Assembly: GCF_002355855.1 (NCBI RefSeq)
Contig: NZ_AP017659.1
Location: forward strand, 1 to 57,701
Direction of reading: 5' to 3'
Length of the DNA: 57,701 nucleotides
Source: Sphingobium cloacae
GTDB lineage: Bacteria > Pseudomonadota > Alphaproteobacteria > Sphingomonadales > Sphingomonadaceae
The translations under genes were made by a program, and so were the position numbers. How positions within the stretch are numbered: the stretch's first letter is position 1; each line of letters opens with the position of its first letter. This document shows, in pieces, positions 17,261 through 25,615 of this stretch. The notes under the pieces are model-generated. The model ran no database searches and was not told the origin of the DNA. It was given only the letters and a program-made list of their open reading frames with translations.

Positions 17261-18325
17261 TCAGCGGTCCTGGGGCGGCTCGCCGGCCCACGCCGCGGCA
17301 ATGCAGGCCCGCACCGCTTCACGTGCGAGCGGGCGCGGGTTCCAGTAGGCGTTCGCCAGGGCCAGGTCGGTTGCCTGGTCGATACCCGCTTCCGGCATAC
17401 CAAGGTCCCTCAGCGCCCGCGGCGCGCCGAGCGCGCCTGCCAGATCGTAGAGCGCGCGCGCCGGGTCGCGTTCCTCAAATACCCGCGCGAGCGCATCGAT
17501 TGCGCGGGGGGCAGCTGGCGCATTGTACTGAAGGGCATGCGGCAGTACGACGGTATGCGTCTCCGCGTGCGGCAGGTTGAACGTGCCACCGAGCGTATGG
17601 CAGAGCTTGTGGTGAAGCGACATGCCGACTGAGCCGAGGCAGGTGCCGCACAGCCAGGCGCCATACTGCGCATCGGACCGTGCCTCGCGGTTGCCAGGAT
17701 CCTGTACGATCGCCGGCAGGCTGCGAACGATCGCGCGCACGCCCTCCTCCGCCATCATGTCGATGATCGGATTGCCGTCCTTTGCATAGAGCGCTTCGAC
17801 GGCATGGGCGACGGCGTTGATCCCGCTCGTCACCGACAATCCCGTCGGCAGGCCGAGGGTGAGGTCGACGTCGTAGATCACAACCTCGGGCAGGACCTTG
17901 GGCGTGGTTTGCGTCGTCTTCAGGCCGTCCTTGGTCTCGCCGATGATCGGCGTGACTTCCGATCCTGCATAGGTCGTCGGGATGACGATCTGCGGCAGGT
18001 CGCTGCGCAACGCGATCGCCTTGCCAAGACCTACGGTCGAGCCGCCGCCAACCGCAACGACGCCGTCGACCTTCTTCGAGGCCACCAGTTCCATCGCTTC
18101 CTCGGTGACGGCAACCGGCGTGTGCATCGTTGCACCGGGAAACACATCCGCGCAGAACTTGCCAAGGAGCTCTGCGACCTGTTCGGCCGAGCGCTTCTGC
18201 TCGGGGGTCGACAGAACCAGGACGCGCTCCATGCCAAGGCGCTGTGCCTCATCACCGACCTGACCAAGCGAACCCGATCCGAAGATCACGCGGGCGGGGT
18301 GGGCGTTGTAAACGAAGTCGCGCAT
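17261..18325 (-). CDS. Maleylacetate reductase
   Basis: A 354-residue member of the iron-containing alcohol dehydrogenase superfamily, of typical maleylacetate reductase length. It opens FVYNAHPARVIFGSGSL, has the nucleotide-binding GGGSTVGLGKAIAL segment, IPTTYAGSEVTPI, and the metal-ligand region SLHHKLCHTLGGTFNLPHAETH. It reduces maleylacetate to 3-oxoadipate with NAD(P)H. It is the first gene of the minus-strand pair with hydroxyquinol dioxygenase. The 196 bp between its start and the Tn3-family inverted repeat probably contain the promoter; part of it may have been altered when that element arrived. Confidence 0.9.
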   Translation of the reverse strand: MRDFVYNAHPARVIFGSGSLGQVGDEAQRLGMERVLVLSTPEQKRSAEQVAELLGKFCADVFPGATMHTPVAVTEEAMELVASKKVDGVVAVGGGSTVGLGKAIALRSDLPQIVIPTTYAGSEVTPIIGETKDGLKTTQTTPKVLPEVVIYDVDLTLGLPTGLSVTSGINAVAHAVEALYAKDGNPIIDMMAEEGVRAIVRSLPAIVQDPGNREARSDAQYGAWLCGTCLGSVGMSLHHKLCHTLGGTFNLPHAETHTVVLPHALQYNAPAAPRAIDALARVFEERDPARALYDLAGALGAPRALRDLGMPEAGIDQATDLALANAYWNPRPLAREAVRACIAAAWAGEPPQDR

Positions 18326-18521
18326 GGCTGTCTCACTACTCTATATCACACGGAGATTGTCGCCGCTGTCCTGCCGGATGGCAAGATCAAGCAATTCGTT
18401 GGCCGCTCCAATGCGCTATCCCGAACTTGGCACCGTTGGACGAGCGGAACATCTCCGCCCCAACCGGTTACTACACATCAAGAAGTAGCCTCTTACGTTT
18501 TGGCTTCAATCCCTCCATCAA

Positions 18522-18559
18522 GGGGTGACTACACGAAAGTGACGGATCTGCACGCTAAG
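18522..18559 (+). repeat. Left 38-bp inverted repeat of the Tn3-family element
   Basis: Starts GGGGTGACTACACGAAAGTG and ends ACGCTAAG. The last codons of tnpR overlap its inner edge. Confidence 0.85.
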
Positions 18560-19160
18560 GACGAACGGAGCGGGAACGCGTGGGCTTTGTGTCCCTGTCC
18601 ATGCTTTCAAGGGCTTTGTAGAGGGCGGTCTTTCCGATCTTGAGGCGCGCAGCGGCTTCGCGCACGGTGAGGCCGGAAGCGATATGATCGCGCGCTTTGC
18701 GGAGCTTGTCGGGCGTGACCACTGGCCGCCGCCCGCCGGCGCGGCCTCGTTCGCGAGCAGCCTTGAGGCCGGCATGGGTGCGCTCGCGGATCAGATCGCG
18801 CTCGAACTGGGCGAGCGAACCGAAGATGTTGAACACGAGCATCCCGCCCGAAGTGGTGGTGTCGATGTTCTCGGTGAGCGAGCGGAACCCGATGCCGCGC
18901 GTCGCCAACTCGCCGACTTTCTCGATCAGATGGCTCATCGAGCGGCCGAGCCGATCGAGCTTCCAGACAACGAGCGTGTCGCCGCTGCGCAGGTAGGCGA
19001 GCGCCTCGGTCAGGCCAGGCCGATCGGCTTTGGCGCCAGAGGCGTGATCGTCGAATATCCGGTCGCAGCCGGCGGCGTTCAATGCGTCGTGCTGGAGCGA
19101 GAGCTTCTGGTCGGGGGTGGAGACGCGCGCATAGCCGATCAGTGCCACGGGAGGTCCCAT
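18555..19160 (-). CDS. tnpR: Tn3-family resolvase (serine recombinase)
   Basis: A 201-residue serine recombinase. The catalytic Ser lies in IGYARVSTPDQ, the Arg-containing core in VWKLDRLGRSM, and the E-helix region in GSLAQFERDLIRERT; a C-terminal helix-turn-helix (LTVREAAARLKIGKTALYKAL) binds res. The ATG at 19160 (MGPPVALIGYARVST) is preferred over in-frame codons further upstream, which would overlap the res region. It resolves cointegrates formed by the divergent TnpA. Confidence 0.9.
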   Translation of the reverse strand: MGPPVALIGYARVSTPDQKLSLQHDALNAAGCDRIFDDHASGAKADRPGLTEALAYLRSGDTLVVWKLDRLGRSMSHLIEKVGELATRGIGFRSLTENIDTTTSGGMLVFNIFGSLAQFERDLIRERTHAGLKAARERGRAGGRRPVVTPDKLRKARDHIASGLTVREAAARLKIGKTALYKALESMDRDTKPTRSRSVRP

Positions 19161-19162
19161 CG

Positions 19163-19266
19163 TGTCCGTTTTCCCATCATCGCGCGACCTTGTCCGAATC
19201 GCCATCGCAGGTCCAGAGTTGACGGACACATTCCCGCTGGCCGTTCAACGGACGTCTGACGGACAG
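19163..19266. promoter_or_regulatory. Probable res site and divergent promoters
   Basis: Between tnpR and tnpA the hexamer TGTCCG occurs at about 19163 and 19191, and its complement CGGACA at about 19223 and 19260. Such paired inverted motifs are expected for resolvase subsites. Confidence 0.6.
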
Positions 19267-19286
19267 CGACATGGAGGGGTTCGACC

Positions 19287-22244
19287 TTGGCCAGAAGACA
19301 CCTGCTAACCCGCGAGATGCTTGCGGGCCATTATGATCCGTCGCTCGATGAACGCGAGATCGCGCGTCACTTCACCTTGACCCGTGACGACCTCGAACTG
19401 ATCGCATCCCGGCGTGGCGACGTCACCCGTCTCGGCTATGCGATGCTGATGCTGTATCTGCGCTGGCCGGGGCGCGTGCTGGAAGCCGGCGAAGCGCCGC
19501 CCATGCCGATCCTCGCGTTCGTGGCCCATCAGTTGGATGTGTCGCCCGCATCATGGCGCGACTATGCCCGCCGCGACGAAACGCGGCGGTCGCACCTCGC
19601 CGACCTGTCGCGGCGCTTCGGTCATCTCGTTTTCAGTCGTGCGGATTTCCACGCGCTGGTCGCGTTCGCCATGCCGATCGCGCAGACCGTCACCCAGTCC
19701 TCGCGGCTTGCGGGCATCGTCATCGACGAGATGCGACGCCGGCGATTGCTGCTGCCGCCCGTGACGGTGATTGAGGCGATAGTGCGACGGGCGCGGCAGC
19801 AGGCCGGGGATCTGGTCCATGACGTGCTCGCCGGAGATCTCGGCGAACCCGAACGCGCGACGCTCGACGCCCTCCTGTCGCGGCGCGACGACAAAAGCGC
19901 GACCTGGCTCTCATGGCTGCGCAACCCGCCCCTATCGCCGGCCCCGCGCAATATCCTGCGACTGATCGAACGGCTCGACCAAGTTCGCGCGCTGGGCCTG
20001 GCGGCCTCGCGCGCCGCGACCATCCCGCAGGCGGCATTCGACCGGATCGCCGACGAGGCGGCGCGCATCACGCCGCAGCATCTGGCGGAACTGCCCGACC
20101 TACGCCGTCATGCGATCCTTGTCGCTGCCGGCATCCGGCTTGAGGAAAGCCTGACCGATGCGGTGCTGACGATGATGGACAAGCTCCTGGGGAGCATGAT
20201 GCGACGGGCCGAGAATCGGACCAAGGACAAGGCGATCGGCACGATCCGGTCATTGCAGGCGCAGCTTCGCCTGCTCACCGGCTCATGCCGGACATTGCTC
20301 GACGCGCGGGCGCGAGGCGTCGATTCTCTTGCCGCCATCAGTTCGATCGACTGGGAAAGGTTGGGAACGGCGGTCGTGGACGCCGAGCTACTGATCGCGC
20401 CGGAAACAATCGACCGCACGGCGGAACTGATCGAACGGCAGCGCTCGCTGCGCTCCGTGATCGGGCCGTTCCTCAACGCCTTTGAGTTTCGCGGGGGTGG
20501 TGCGGTGCAGGGCTTGCTCGATGCGGTTCGGCTGATCGCCGACATTTATCGCACCGGACGACGGCGCCTGCCCGATAACCCACCGCTCCGCTTCGTGCCG
20601 CCGTCATGGCGGCCGTTCGTGCTGCGCGATGGCGTGGTCGTCCGCGCCGCCTATGAGCTGTGCGTGCTCACCCAACTGCGCGACCGGCTGCGCGCCGGCG
20701 ACATATGGGTGGCGGCGAGCCGTCATTATCGCGCCTTCGACAGCTATCTCCTGCCGCCTGCAACCTTCGATGCGATGCGCGCGCGAGGACCGCTGCCACT
20801 GGCGATCGATACTGATTTCGACAGCTTCGTCGCCGGCCGCCGCGCCAGTCTCGACACCGCGATCGAGCGGGTGACGATCCTCGCTCGACAGGGAGAACTG
20901 CCCCAGGTGCGCCTTGACGACAATGGCCTTGTCGTATCCCCGCTCAAGGCGATCACGCCGCCGGATGCAGAGAATATGCGCCGCGTCGCCTATGATCGGC
21001 TGCCACGCGTGAAGATCACCGATCTCCTTTTGGAGGTCGATAGCTGGACCGGCTTTTCCGAGTGCTTCACCCATCGCCGCTCCGGTCGCGTGGCGGACGA
21101 TCGTAACGCGCTCCTGACCGTGATCCTGGCCGATGGCATCAATCTCGGGCTGACGCGCATGGCCGAGACCTGTCAGGGCGCGACCCTGCGTCAGCTCGCC
21201 CATCTGCACGACTGGCATATCAGCGAAGCCGCTTATAGCGAGGCGCTGGGGCGGTTGATCGACGTTCACCGCACCGTGCCGTTGTCCGCGCTGTGGGGCG
21301 ACGGCACCACCTCTTCCAGTGACGGCCAGCTCTTCCATGCGGGCGGGCGCGGCGCCGCGATCGGCGACATCAATGCGCGCAACGGCAATGAACCCGGCGT
21401 CAGCTTCTACACCCACGTCTCGGACCAATATGATCCGTTCTCGAGCCGCGTGATCGCGGCGACCGCCGGCGAGGCTCCCTATGTTCTCGACGGGCTGCTA
21501 TACCATGCCACCGGCCTGTCGATCGAAGAGCATTACACCGATACCGGCGGCGCATCCGACCATGTGTTCGGCCTCATGCCCTTCTTCGGCTACCGCTTCG
21601 CGCCGCGCCTGCGCGACCTGAAGGACCGGCGCCTGCATCTACTGCCGGGCCAGGAAGCGGGGCCGCTGCTGGCCGGTATGACCGGCGATCCGGTAGCCAT
21701 CGGGCATGTCGCCGCCCATTGGGACGAACTGCTGCGCCTCACCACTTCGATCCGCAGCGGCACCGCCACCGCTTCGGCGATGCTGCGCAGATTGTCCGCT
21801 TACCCACGCCAGAACGGACTCGCGCTGGCCTTGCGCGAGGTCGGGCGGATAGAGCGCTCGATCTTCATGCTCGACTGGCTGCGCGATCTCGACCTGCGCC
21901 GGCGCACCCAGGCCGGTCTCAACAAGGGCGAGGCCCGCAACGCGCTCGCCCGCGCGCTCTTCTTCAACCAGCTCGGCGAGCTGCGCGACCGGCGGTTCGA
22001 GAACCAGACCTATCGCGCCTCCGGCCTCAATCTCCTCGTGGCCGCCATCATCCTGTGGAACACCCGCTATCTCGAACGGGCGGTCGGGGCGCTGGCGATC
22101 CCGGAGGACGTTGCGCGCCATATCGCCCCGCTGGGATGGGAGCATATCTCGCTCACCGGCGACTATCGCTGGAATGTCGAAAGCCGCCCCGATCCCGGCC
22201 AGCTCCGCCCGTTGCGCACGCCTTCCTCGCTCCTGGCCGCATGA
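19287..22244 (+). CDS. tnpA: Tn3-family transposase
   Basis: A 985-residue DDE transposase of normal Tn3 length. The N-terminal DUF4158-type region (MLAGHYDPSLDEREIARHF) is followed by the catalytic core with LWGDGTTSSSDGQ, YTHVSDQYDPF, ASDHVFGLMPFFGYRFAPR and the late LNKGEARNALARALFF segment holding the catalytic Glu. The TTG start follows GGAGGGG at about 19272. The frame is clean over nearly 3 kb, in contrast to the decayed Tn3 relics further along. Confidence 0.95.
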   Translation: MARRHLLTREMLAGHYDPSLDEREIARHFTLTRDDLELIASRRGDVTRLGYAMLMLYLRWPGRVLEAGEAPPMPILAFVAHQLDVSPASWRDYARRDETRRSHLADLSRRFGHLVFSRADFHALVAFAMPIAQTVTQSSRLAGIVIDEMRRRRLLLPPVTVIEAIVRRARQQAGDLVHDVLAGDLGEPERATLDALLSRRDDKSATWLSWLRNPPLSPAPRNILRLIERLDQVRALGLAASRAATIPQAAFDRIADEAARITPQHLAELPDLRRHAILVAAGIRLEESLTDAVLTMMDKLLGSMMRRAENRTKDKAIGTIRSLQAQLRLLTGSCRTLLDARARGVDSLAAISSIDWERLGTAVVDAELLIAPETIDRTAELIERQRSLRSVIGPFLNAFEFRGGGAVQGLLDAVRLIADIYRTGRRRLPDNPPLRFVPPSWRPFVLRDGVVVRAAYELCVLTQLRDRLRAGDIWVAASRHYRAFDSYLLPPATFDAMRARGPLPLAIDTDFDSFVAGRRASLDTAIERVTILARQGELPQVRLDDNGLVVSPLKAITPPDAENMRRVAYDRLPRVKITDLLLEVDSWTGFSECFTHRRSGRVADDRNALLTVILADGINLGLTRMAETCQGATLRQLAHLHDWHISEAAYSEALGRLIDVHRTVPLSALWGDGTTSSSDGQLFHAGGRGAAIGDINARNGNEPGVSFYTHVSDQYDPFSSRVIAATAGEAPYVLDGLLYHATGLSIEEHYTDTGGASDHVFGLMPFFGYRFAPRLRDLKDRRLHLLPGQEAGPLLAGMTGDPVAIGHVAAHWDELLRLTTSIRSGTATASAMLRRLSAYPRQNGLALALREVGRIERSIFMLDWLRDLDLRRRTQAGLNKGEARNALARALFFNQLGELRDRRFENQTYRASGLNLLVAAIILWNTRYLERAVGALAIPEDVARHIAPLGWEHISLTGDYRWNVESRPDPGQLRPLRTPSSLLAA

Positions 22245-22276
22245 TGCCATTCACCCGCGTTCGCCAAAGGTTCCCC

Positions 22277-22314
22277 CCTAGCGTACGTAAAACGCACTTT
22301 CGTGTAGTCAGCCC
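22277..22314 (-). repeat. Right 38-bp inverted repeat of the Tn3-family element
   Basis: Read inward it starts GGGCTGACTACACGAAAGTG and ends ACGCTAGG, matching the left end apart from a variable middle. Confidence 0.85.
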
Positions 22315-22647
22315 TGCGGGACCGCGCTCTATCTCCGCTTGCGCTCCGACCGAGCCGCCACACCGGCGTCTCGTCCCTGCCGGGTGACGATCGCTCGCGT
22401 AGGCGGGGGCTGCTTCCCCGCCAGATGGTCGCCGGCGATGCCGGCGAAGCTCCCCGTCAGGACAGGGAAAGTGGGGCGCTGCCCCCCTCTCCCTGCAACG
22501 GCAATCAGCCGGGCCGTGGCTCGGCTACGCCTGCGCCCGCACCACCCCGGCAGATTCCCGCTGCCCCCTCACCCCCCCGCTGTTCGCCACGAGGCAGAGC
22601 CGATGGCCTTGGCCATCGCCCCGAGGGCGATTTGAAGGGAGCAGGAC
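22315..22647. other. GC-rich leader before the SprT-like gene
   Basis: 333 bp, very GC-rich with several CCGGC-type inverted motifs and no recognisable frame. It probably holds the promoter of the following gene; GAAGGGAGCAGG before 22648 is a good ribosome-binding site. Confidence 0.5.
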
Positions 22648-23280
22648 ATGGAGCAGGATAATCGCGAAAGCTGGCTGAACCGGGTGGCGATCGGCATGGG
22701 GCCGCTATTCAAGGCGCTGGACGCCCCCCTTCCCTCTCGCGTGCGGGTGGCGATCGGCTTCACCAGCAGGGGAGCCAAGGGCAAGGCGATCGGCGAGTGC
22801 TGGGACAACCGGCGCAGCGGCGACGGGCATTTCGAGATATTCATCCGGCCCGACCTCGCCCACGCCCCTGATGCGATGCCGGCGCAGATCGCCGCGATCC
22901 TCGCGCACGAGCTGGTCCACGCGGCGGTCGGGATCGCGGCCGGACACGGGAGAGCGTTTAAACGGATCGCAATCGGGCTGGGGCTGGTCGGGCCGATGCG
23001 CGCCACCACCCCCGGGGACGCCTTCCTTTCCGCCATTGCACCGATCCTCGCTGCGGTCGGTCCCCTCCCCCATGCCCGGCTTGATACGGGCAGCGCGACC
23101 ACCCGGCCGAGGAAGCAGGCGGCGCGGATGCTGAAATGCGAGTGCGCGACGTGCGGCTATACTGTCAGGACCGCGCGCAAATGGCTGGAGACAGCGGGCG
23201 CACCCTTGTGCCCGGTTGAGAGGCACGGCCCGATGCGCCACGATCCGATCAGCAACGGAAGTGAGGACGAACTCGGCTAA
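22648..23280 (+). CDS. SprT-like zinc metallopeptidase domain protein
   Basis: A 210-residue protein with the HExxH zinc motif in AHELVHAAVG, a downstream GHGRAFKRIA His as the third ligand, and a C-terminal zinc-ribbon (CECATCGY ... LCPVERHG). This is the SprT/SprT-like layout; in bacteria its role on plasmids is unknown, while eukaryotic SPRTN proteases cleave proteins crosslinked to DNA. It lies 72 bp before the small ParA gene of the first replicon and in the same direction. The frame is intact. Confidence 0.75.
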   Translation: MEQDNRESWLNRVAIGMGPLFKALDAPLPSRVRVAIGFTSRGAKGKAIGECWDNRRSGDGHFEIFIRPDLAHAPDAMPAQIAAILAHELVHAAVGIAAGHGRAFKRIAIGLGLVGPMRATTPGDAFLSAIAPILAAVGPLPHARLDTGSATTRPRKQAARMLKCECATCGYTVRTARKWLETAGAPLCPVERHGPMRHDPISNGSEDELG

Positions 23281-23299
23281 GCGACTAAGACCCTTTACG

Positions 23300-23339
23300 A
23301 CTAAGCGGCTAAGCTCCATAAGTAGCTTAGCCGCTTAGT
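23300..23339. promoter_or_regulatory. 16-bp perfect inverted repeat before parA (operator or centromere)
   Basis: ACTAAGCGGCTAAGCT (23300-23315) and its exact complement (23324-23339) are separated by 8 nt. Further ACTAAG hexamers occur at 23283 and in the 3' end of the parA gene. The arrangement suits a binding site for the ribbon-helix-helix protein encoded downstream; as RNA it would also form a strong hairpin just before the ribosome-binding site. Confidence 0.7.
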
Positions 23340-23352
23340 AGGAGCAGCAGCT

Positions 23353-24006
23353 ATGCAAGTATGGGCCGTCATCGCGCAAAAGGGCGGGCAATCCAAAACC
23401 ACCCTTACAACCGGATTTGCCGTCGAGGCGGCGCGGGAGGGGGCATCCGTCGTCATCCTCGATGCCGACGATCGCCAGGGATCGGCGCTCTACTGGTCCG
23501 AACGCCGCGACGACGACGACGTGATGGTGAAGGACAGCAGCGTCGCCGGCCTGCCGCTCCACGTCTCGCGCGGGCGCAGCAGCGGCAAGATCGACCTCAT
23601 CATCATCGACACGCCGGCGAACTCCAAGGACATTGCTATGCTCGCAGCCGAGCAGGCGGATTTCGTCATCATCCCTGTCGCGCCGCGAGGGCTGGACGTC
23701 CATTCGGTGTTGCAGACCGTCAAGCAGGTGCAGCAGGCAGGCACGCCGTTCGCCGTCATACTGACGCAGGTTCCGCATCAGGGCGGGGAGGGCCAGGAGG
23801 CCCATGCCGGCTTCGCGGCGAAGGGCGTGACGATGTTCGACAGCCGCCTCCACTTCCGCAAGGATTTCTACAAGGCGACGCCACTCGGCAGAACAGCGGC
23901 CGAGACGGACCCGGACAGCAAGGCAGCAGCCGAGTTGCGTGCCGCCTATGACGAGGCTAAGCGACTAAGCGGCTTTACGACTAAGCAAGTAAGCGAGGTT
24001 GGATGA
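23353..24006 (+). CDS. parA: Small ParA-type ATPase of the first replicon
   Basis: A 217-residue ParA without an N-terminal DNA-binding domain (type Ib-like). The P-loop is IAQKGGQSKTTLTTG, a variant with Ser where most have Gly before the Lys; DADDRQGSALYWSERR is the A' segment and LIIIDTPAN the Walker B. It should move plasmid copies with the ribbon-helix-helix partner that follows and overlaps it by 4 bp (ATGA). Its C-terminal residues KRLSGFTTKQV are encoded by CGACTAAG repeats. The start follows AGGAGCAGCAGCT. Confidence 0.88.
   Translation: MQVWAVIAQKGGQSKTTLTTGFAVEAAREGASVVILDADDRQGSALYWSERRDDDDVMVKDSSVAGLPLHVSRGRSSGKIDLIIIDTPANSKDIAMLAAEQADFVIIPVAPRGLDVHSVLQTVKQVQQAGTPFAVILTQVPHQGGEGQEAHAGFAAKGVTMFDSRLHFRKDFYKATPLGRTAAETDPDSKAAAELRAAYDEAKRLSGFTTKQVSEVG
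23955..23996. repeat. CTAAG repeats inside the 3' end of parA
   Basis: CTAAG or TAAG units recur at short spacing, including TTTACGACTAAGC, which also occurs upstream of the gene at 23294-23306. These are probably extra binding sites of the same partition protein, here overlapping coding sequence. Confidence 0.6.
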
Positions 24007-24329
24007 TGGCGAAGAAAACTTCCGCGCTCGCCGGCATTTTCGATGACGAGCCCGATGCACCGGCACCGGTTGCCGACACAACTCCCGCGCCGCAGCCTGC
24101 CGCCCCGCGCCGGTCGCGGCGTGCGGCCGACACGCCGGCCCCGGCAGCACCTGCGCGGCGCAGCAGCCATCCCGGCAAGAAGCCGGTGCTGATCCACATT
24201 CCCGAAGACATGCACCGCACGCTGCGCCAGCTCAGCGTCGAGGAGGGTGGGGAGCCCCTTACCGTCATCACCGAGCGGTTGCTGCGCCAGTATCTGGTCC
24301 AGCGGGGACACACCAGGTTCGCGCCGTGA
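24003..24329 (+). CDS. Ribbon-helix-helix partition partner (ParB/ParG-like)
   Basis: A 108-residue protein: a Pro/Ala-rich, basic disordered N-terminus of about 65 residues, then a ribbon-helix-helix fold (KPVLIHIPEDMHRTLRQLSVEEG ... ITERLLRQYL). This design is that of small centromere-binding proteins paired with type Ib ParA. It overlaps parA by 4 bp and repA by 4 bp, so all three are likely co-translated. The CTAAG repeats beside parA are its probable targets. Confidence 0.75.
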   Translation: MMAKKTSALAGIFDDEPDAPAPVADTTPAPQPAAPRRSRRAADTPAPAAPARRSSHPGKKPVLIHIPEDMHRTLRQLSVEEGGEPLTVITERLLRQYLVQRGHTRFAP

Positions 24330-25279
24330 GCAAGCGGCGTGATCCCAATCCCGAGTTCGACCTGTTCATTCCGGCGCTCGGCGATCTTCCGCTCAAGGAT
24401 CAGCGGGAGGTCATGGAGCGCCCGTTCTTCTCGCTCCAGAAGCGCAAGCGGCTGAAGCCGATCGAGTATCGCAGCCCGGACGGCGATGCCTGGGTGCGCG
24501 TCCAAGCCATTCCCGATTACGGCATGGCCACGATCTGGGATGCCGATATCCTGATATGGGCCGCGTCCACGCTCAATCGCATGAAGCAGCAGGGGCTGAA
24601 CGATCTGCCCCGCACGCTGACAACCACGCCCTACGACCTGCTGCGGGCGATCAAGCGGAGCACAGGGGGCAGGGACTACCAGGAGCTGCAAGCCGCGCTT
24701 CTCCGGTTACAGACGACTTCGATCACGACTTCGATCCGCGCGACGAAGCGCCGGCAGAAGGCCGGCTTCAACTGGCTCGACAGCTGGACCTTCGACACCG
24801 ACGCCGAGACGGAGCAGCCGCGCGGCATGACGCTGACCCTCTCGGATTGGGTCTATGAGGGCATCGTCAACGAGAAGTCGCTGCTCACCATGCACCCCGA
24901 CTATTTCCTGCTTTCCGGAGGGCTGGAGCGGGCGCTCTACCGCATCGCGCGCAAGCACGCCGGTACGCAACGCGGTGGGTGGACGTGCCGGGTAGAGGTG
25001 CTCCGGGACAAGACCGGCAGCGATGCCCAGCCCAAGGAGTTCAACCGGATGCTCCGGCGGGTGATCGAGGCCGACCAGCTCCCCGACTATGCGATGGAGC
25101 TGACCGAGACGACGGACAAAAGCCCTGCCGTGCTGTTCAGGCTCCGTGGCGAGGCCGAGGCACTGGCACTCGCCGAGAGGATGCGCGCCGAGGAGGAGCG
25201 GCGCGCCCGTTTCGACGCCGAGCGCAAGCGGGCCGAGGAAGTCGATGCGCATATGGACCGGCTTGCCGGCCGACGCTGA
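24326..25279 (+). CDS. repA: Replication initiator RepA (RPA family)
   Basis: A 317-residue plasmid initiator of the replication-initiator-A type found on IncW-like and many sphingomonad plasmids. Characteristic parts are FDLFIPALGDLPLKDQREVM, MERPFFSLQKRKR, YGMATIWDADILIW and the winged-helix region LLSGGLERALYRIARKHAG. It starts with GTG, overlapping the upstream gene by 4 bp. Its gene is followed at once by six 20-bp iterons and a DnaA box, the expected binding sites for the initiator and host DnaA. Confidence 0.9.
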   Translation: MSKRRDPNPEFDLFIPALGDLPLKDQREVMERPFFSLQKRKRLKPIEYRSPDGDAWVRVQAIPDYGMATIWDADILIWAASTLNRMKQQGLNDLPRTLTTTPYDLLRAIKRSTGGRDYQELQAALLRLQTTSITTSIRATKRRQKAGFNWLDSWTFDTDAETEQPRGMTLTLSDWVYEGIVNEKSLLTMHPDYFLLSGGLERALYRIARKHAGTQRGGWTCRVEVLRDKTGSDAQPKEFNRMLRRVIEADQLPDYAMELTETTDKSPAVLFRLRGEAEALALAERMRAEEERRARFDAERKRAEEVDAHMDRLAGRR

Positions 25280-25280
25280 C

Positions 25281-25615
25281 TATCGGGGTATCACCCACCG
25301 CAGGCCTAGCTATCGGGGTTTCACCCACCGGCCAGCGATGCCGCCTGAACCCTGACATGGTCCGGTCGATGGTGGAGCGGCAGGCAGGCTGTGGATAACT
25401 GGCGCAGGAAGCACCTTTCCGTCTCCAGAGTCTCGGGGTTTCACCCACCTTGGCGTCGGGGTATCACCCACCACACTATCGGGGTATCACACACCGAATC
25501 ACGGGGTTTCACCCACCGGGCGGTCCGGCAAGCAGTTGATAAACAAAGCAAGATTACGCTTTTTGAGCGGCTTAACTTGTTTAACGATTCCTATTTAACA
25601 GAATCTCTTAACCGG
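25281..25615. other. oriV: Iteron origin of replication (oriV-1)
   Basis: Six direct copies of a 20-bp iteron, consensus TATCGGGGTWTCACCCACCG, lie at 25281, 25311, 25431, 25454, 25477 and 25499. The last four are spaced 22-23 bp, two helical turns. A perfect DnaA box sits between the second and third, and an AT-rich tract with several TTAAC motifs (about 25540-25610) follows. All parts of an iteron origin are present next to repA. Confidence 0.9.
25390..25398 (-). promoter_or_regulatory. DnaA box
   Basis: TGTGGATAA is the exact complement of the DnaA consensus TTATCCACA and lies inside the iteron cluster. Confidence 0.85.

Larger units (their letters stand above)
18522..22314 (+). mobile_element. 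Tn3-family element with intact tnpR and tnpA (3793 bp)
   Basis: The 38-bp ends read inward GGGGTGACTACACGAAAGTG (left, 18522-18559) and GGGCTGACTACACGAAAGTG (right, 22277-22314); after a divergent middle both reach ACGCTA near the inner edge at the same position. It holds divergent tnpR and tnpA and no passenger gene. The 5-bp flanks differ (ATCAA left, TGCGG right), so there is no target duplication. The element may therefore mark a deletion or recombination junction. Confidence 0.88.

Noticed and set aside
16268..17632. 454-codon plus-strand frame over the hydroxyquinol operon
   Set aside because: Antisense to two genes with intact catalytic motifs; no domain is visible in its translation.
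16298..18325. Hydroxyquinol genes as passengers of the Tn3-family element
   Set aside because: Both genes lie outside the inverted repeats at 18522 and 22314.
18326..18521. Named regulator site for the maleylacetate reductase promoter
   Set aside because: No clear inverted repeat or LysR-type box could be defined by eye, and no regulator gene adjoins.
25281..25518. Repeat cluster as a CRISPR array
   Set aside because: Repeats are 20 bp with 2-3 bp or irregular gaps, not uniform spacers, and lie next to repA with a DnaA box; they are iterons. The same holds for 35037-35137.
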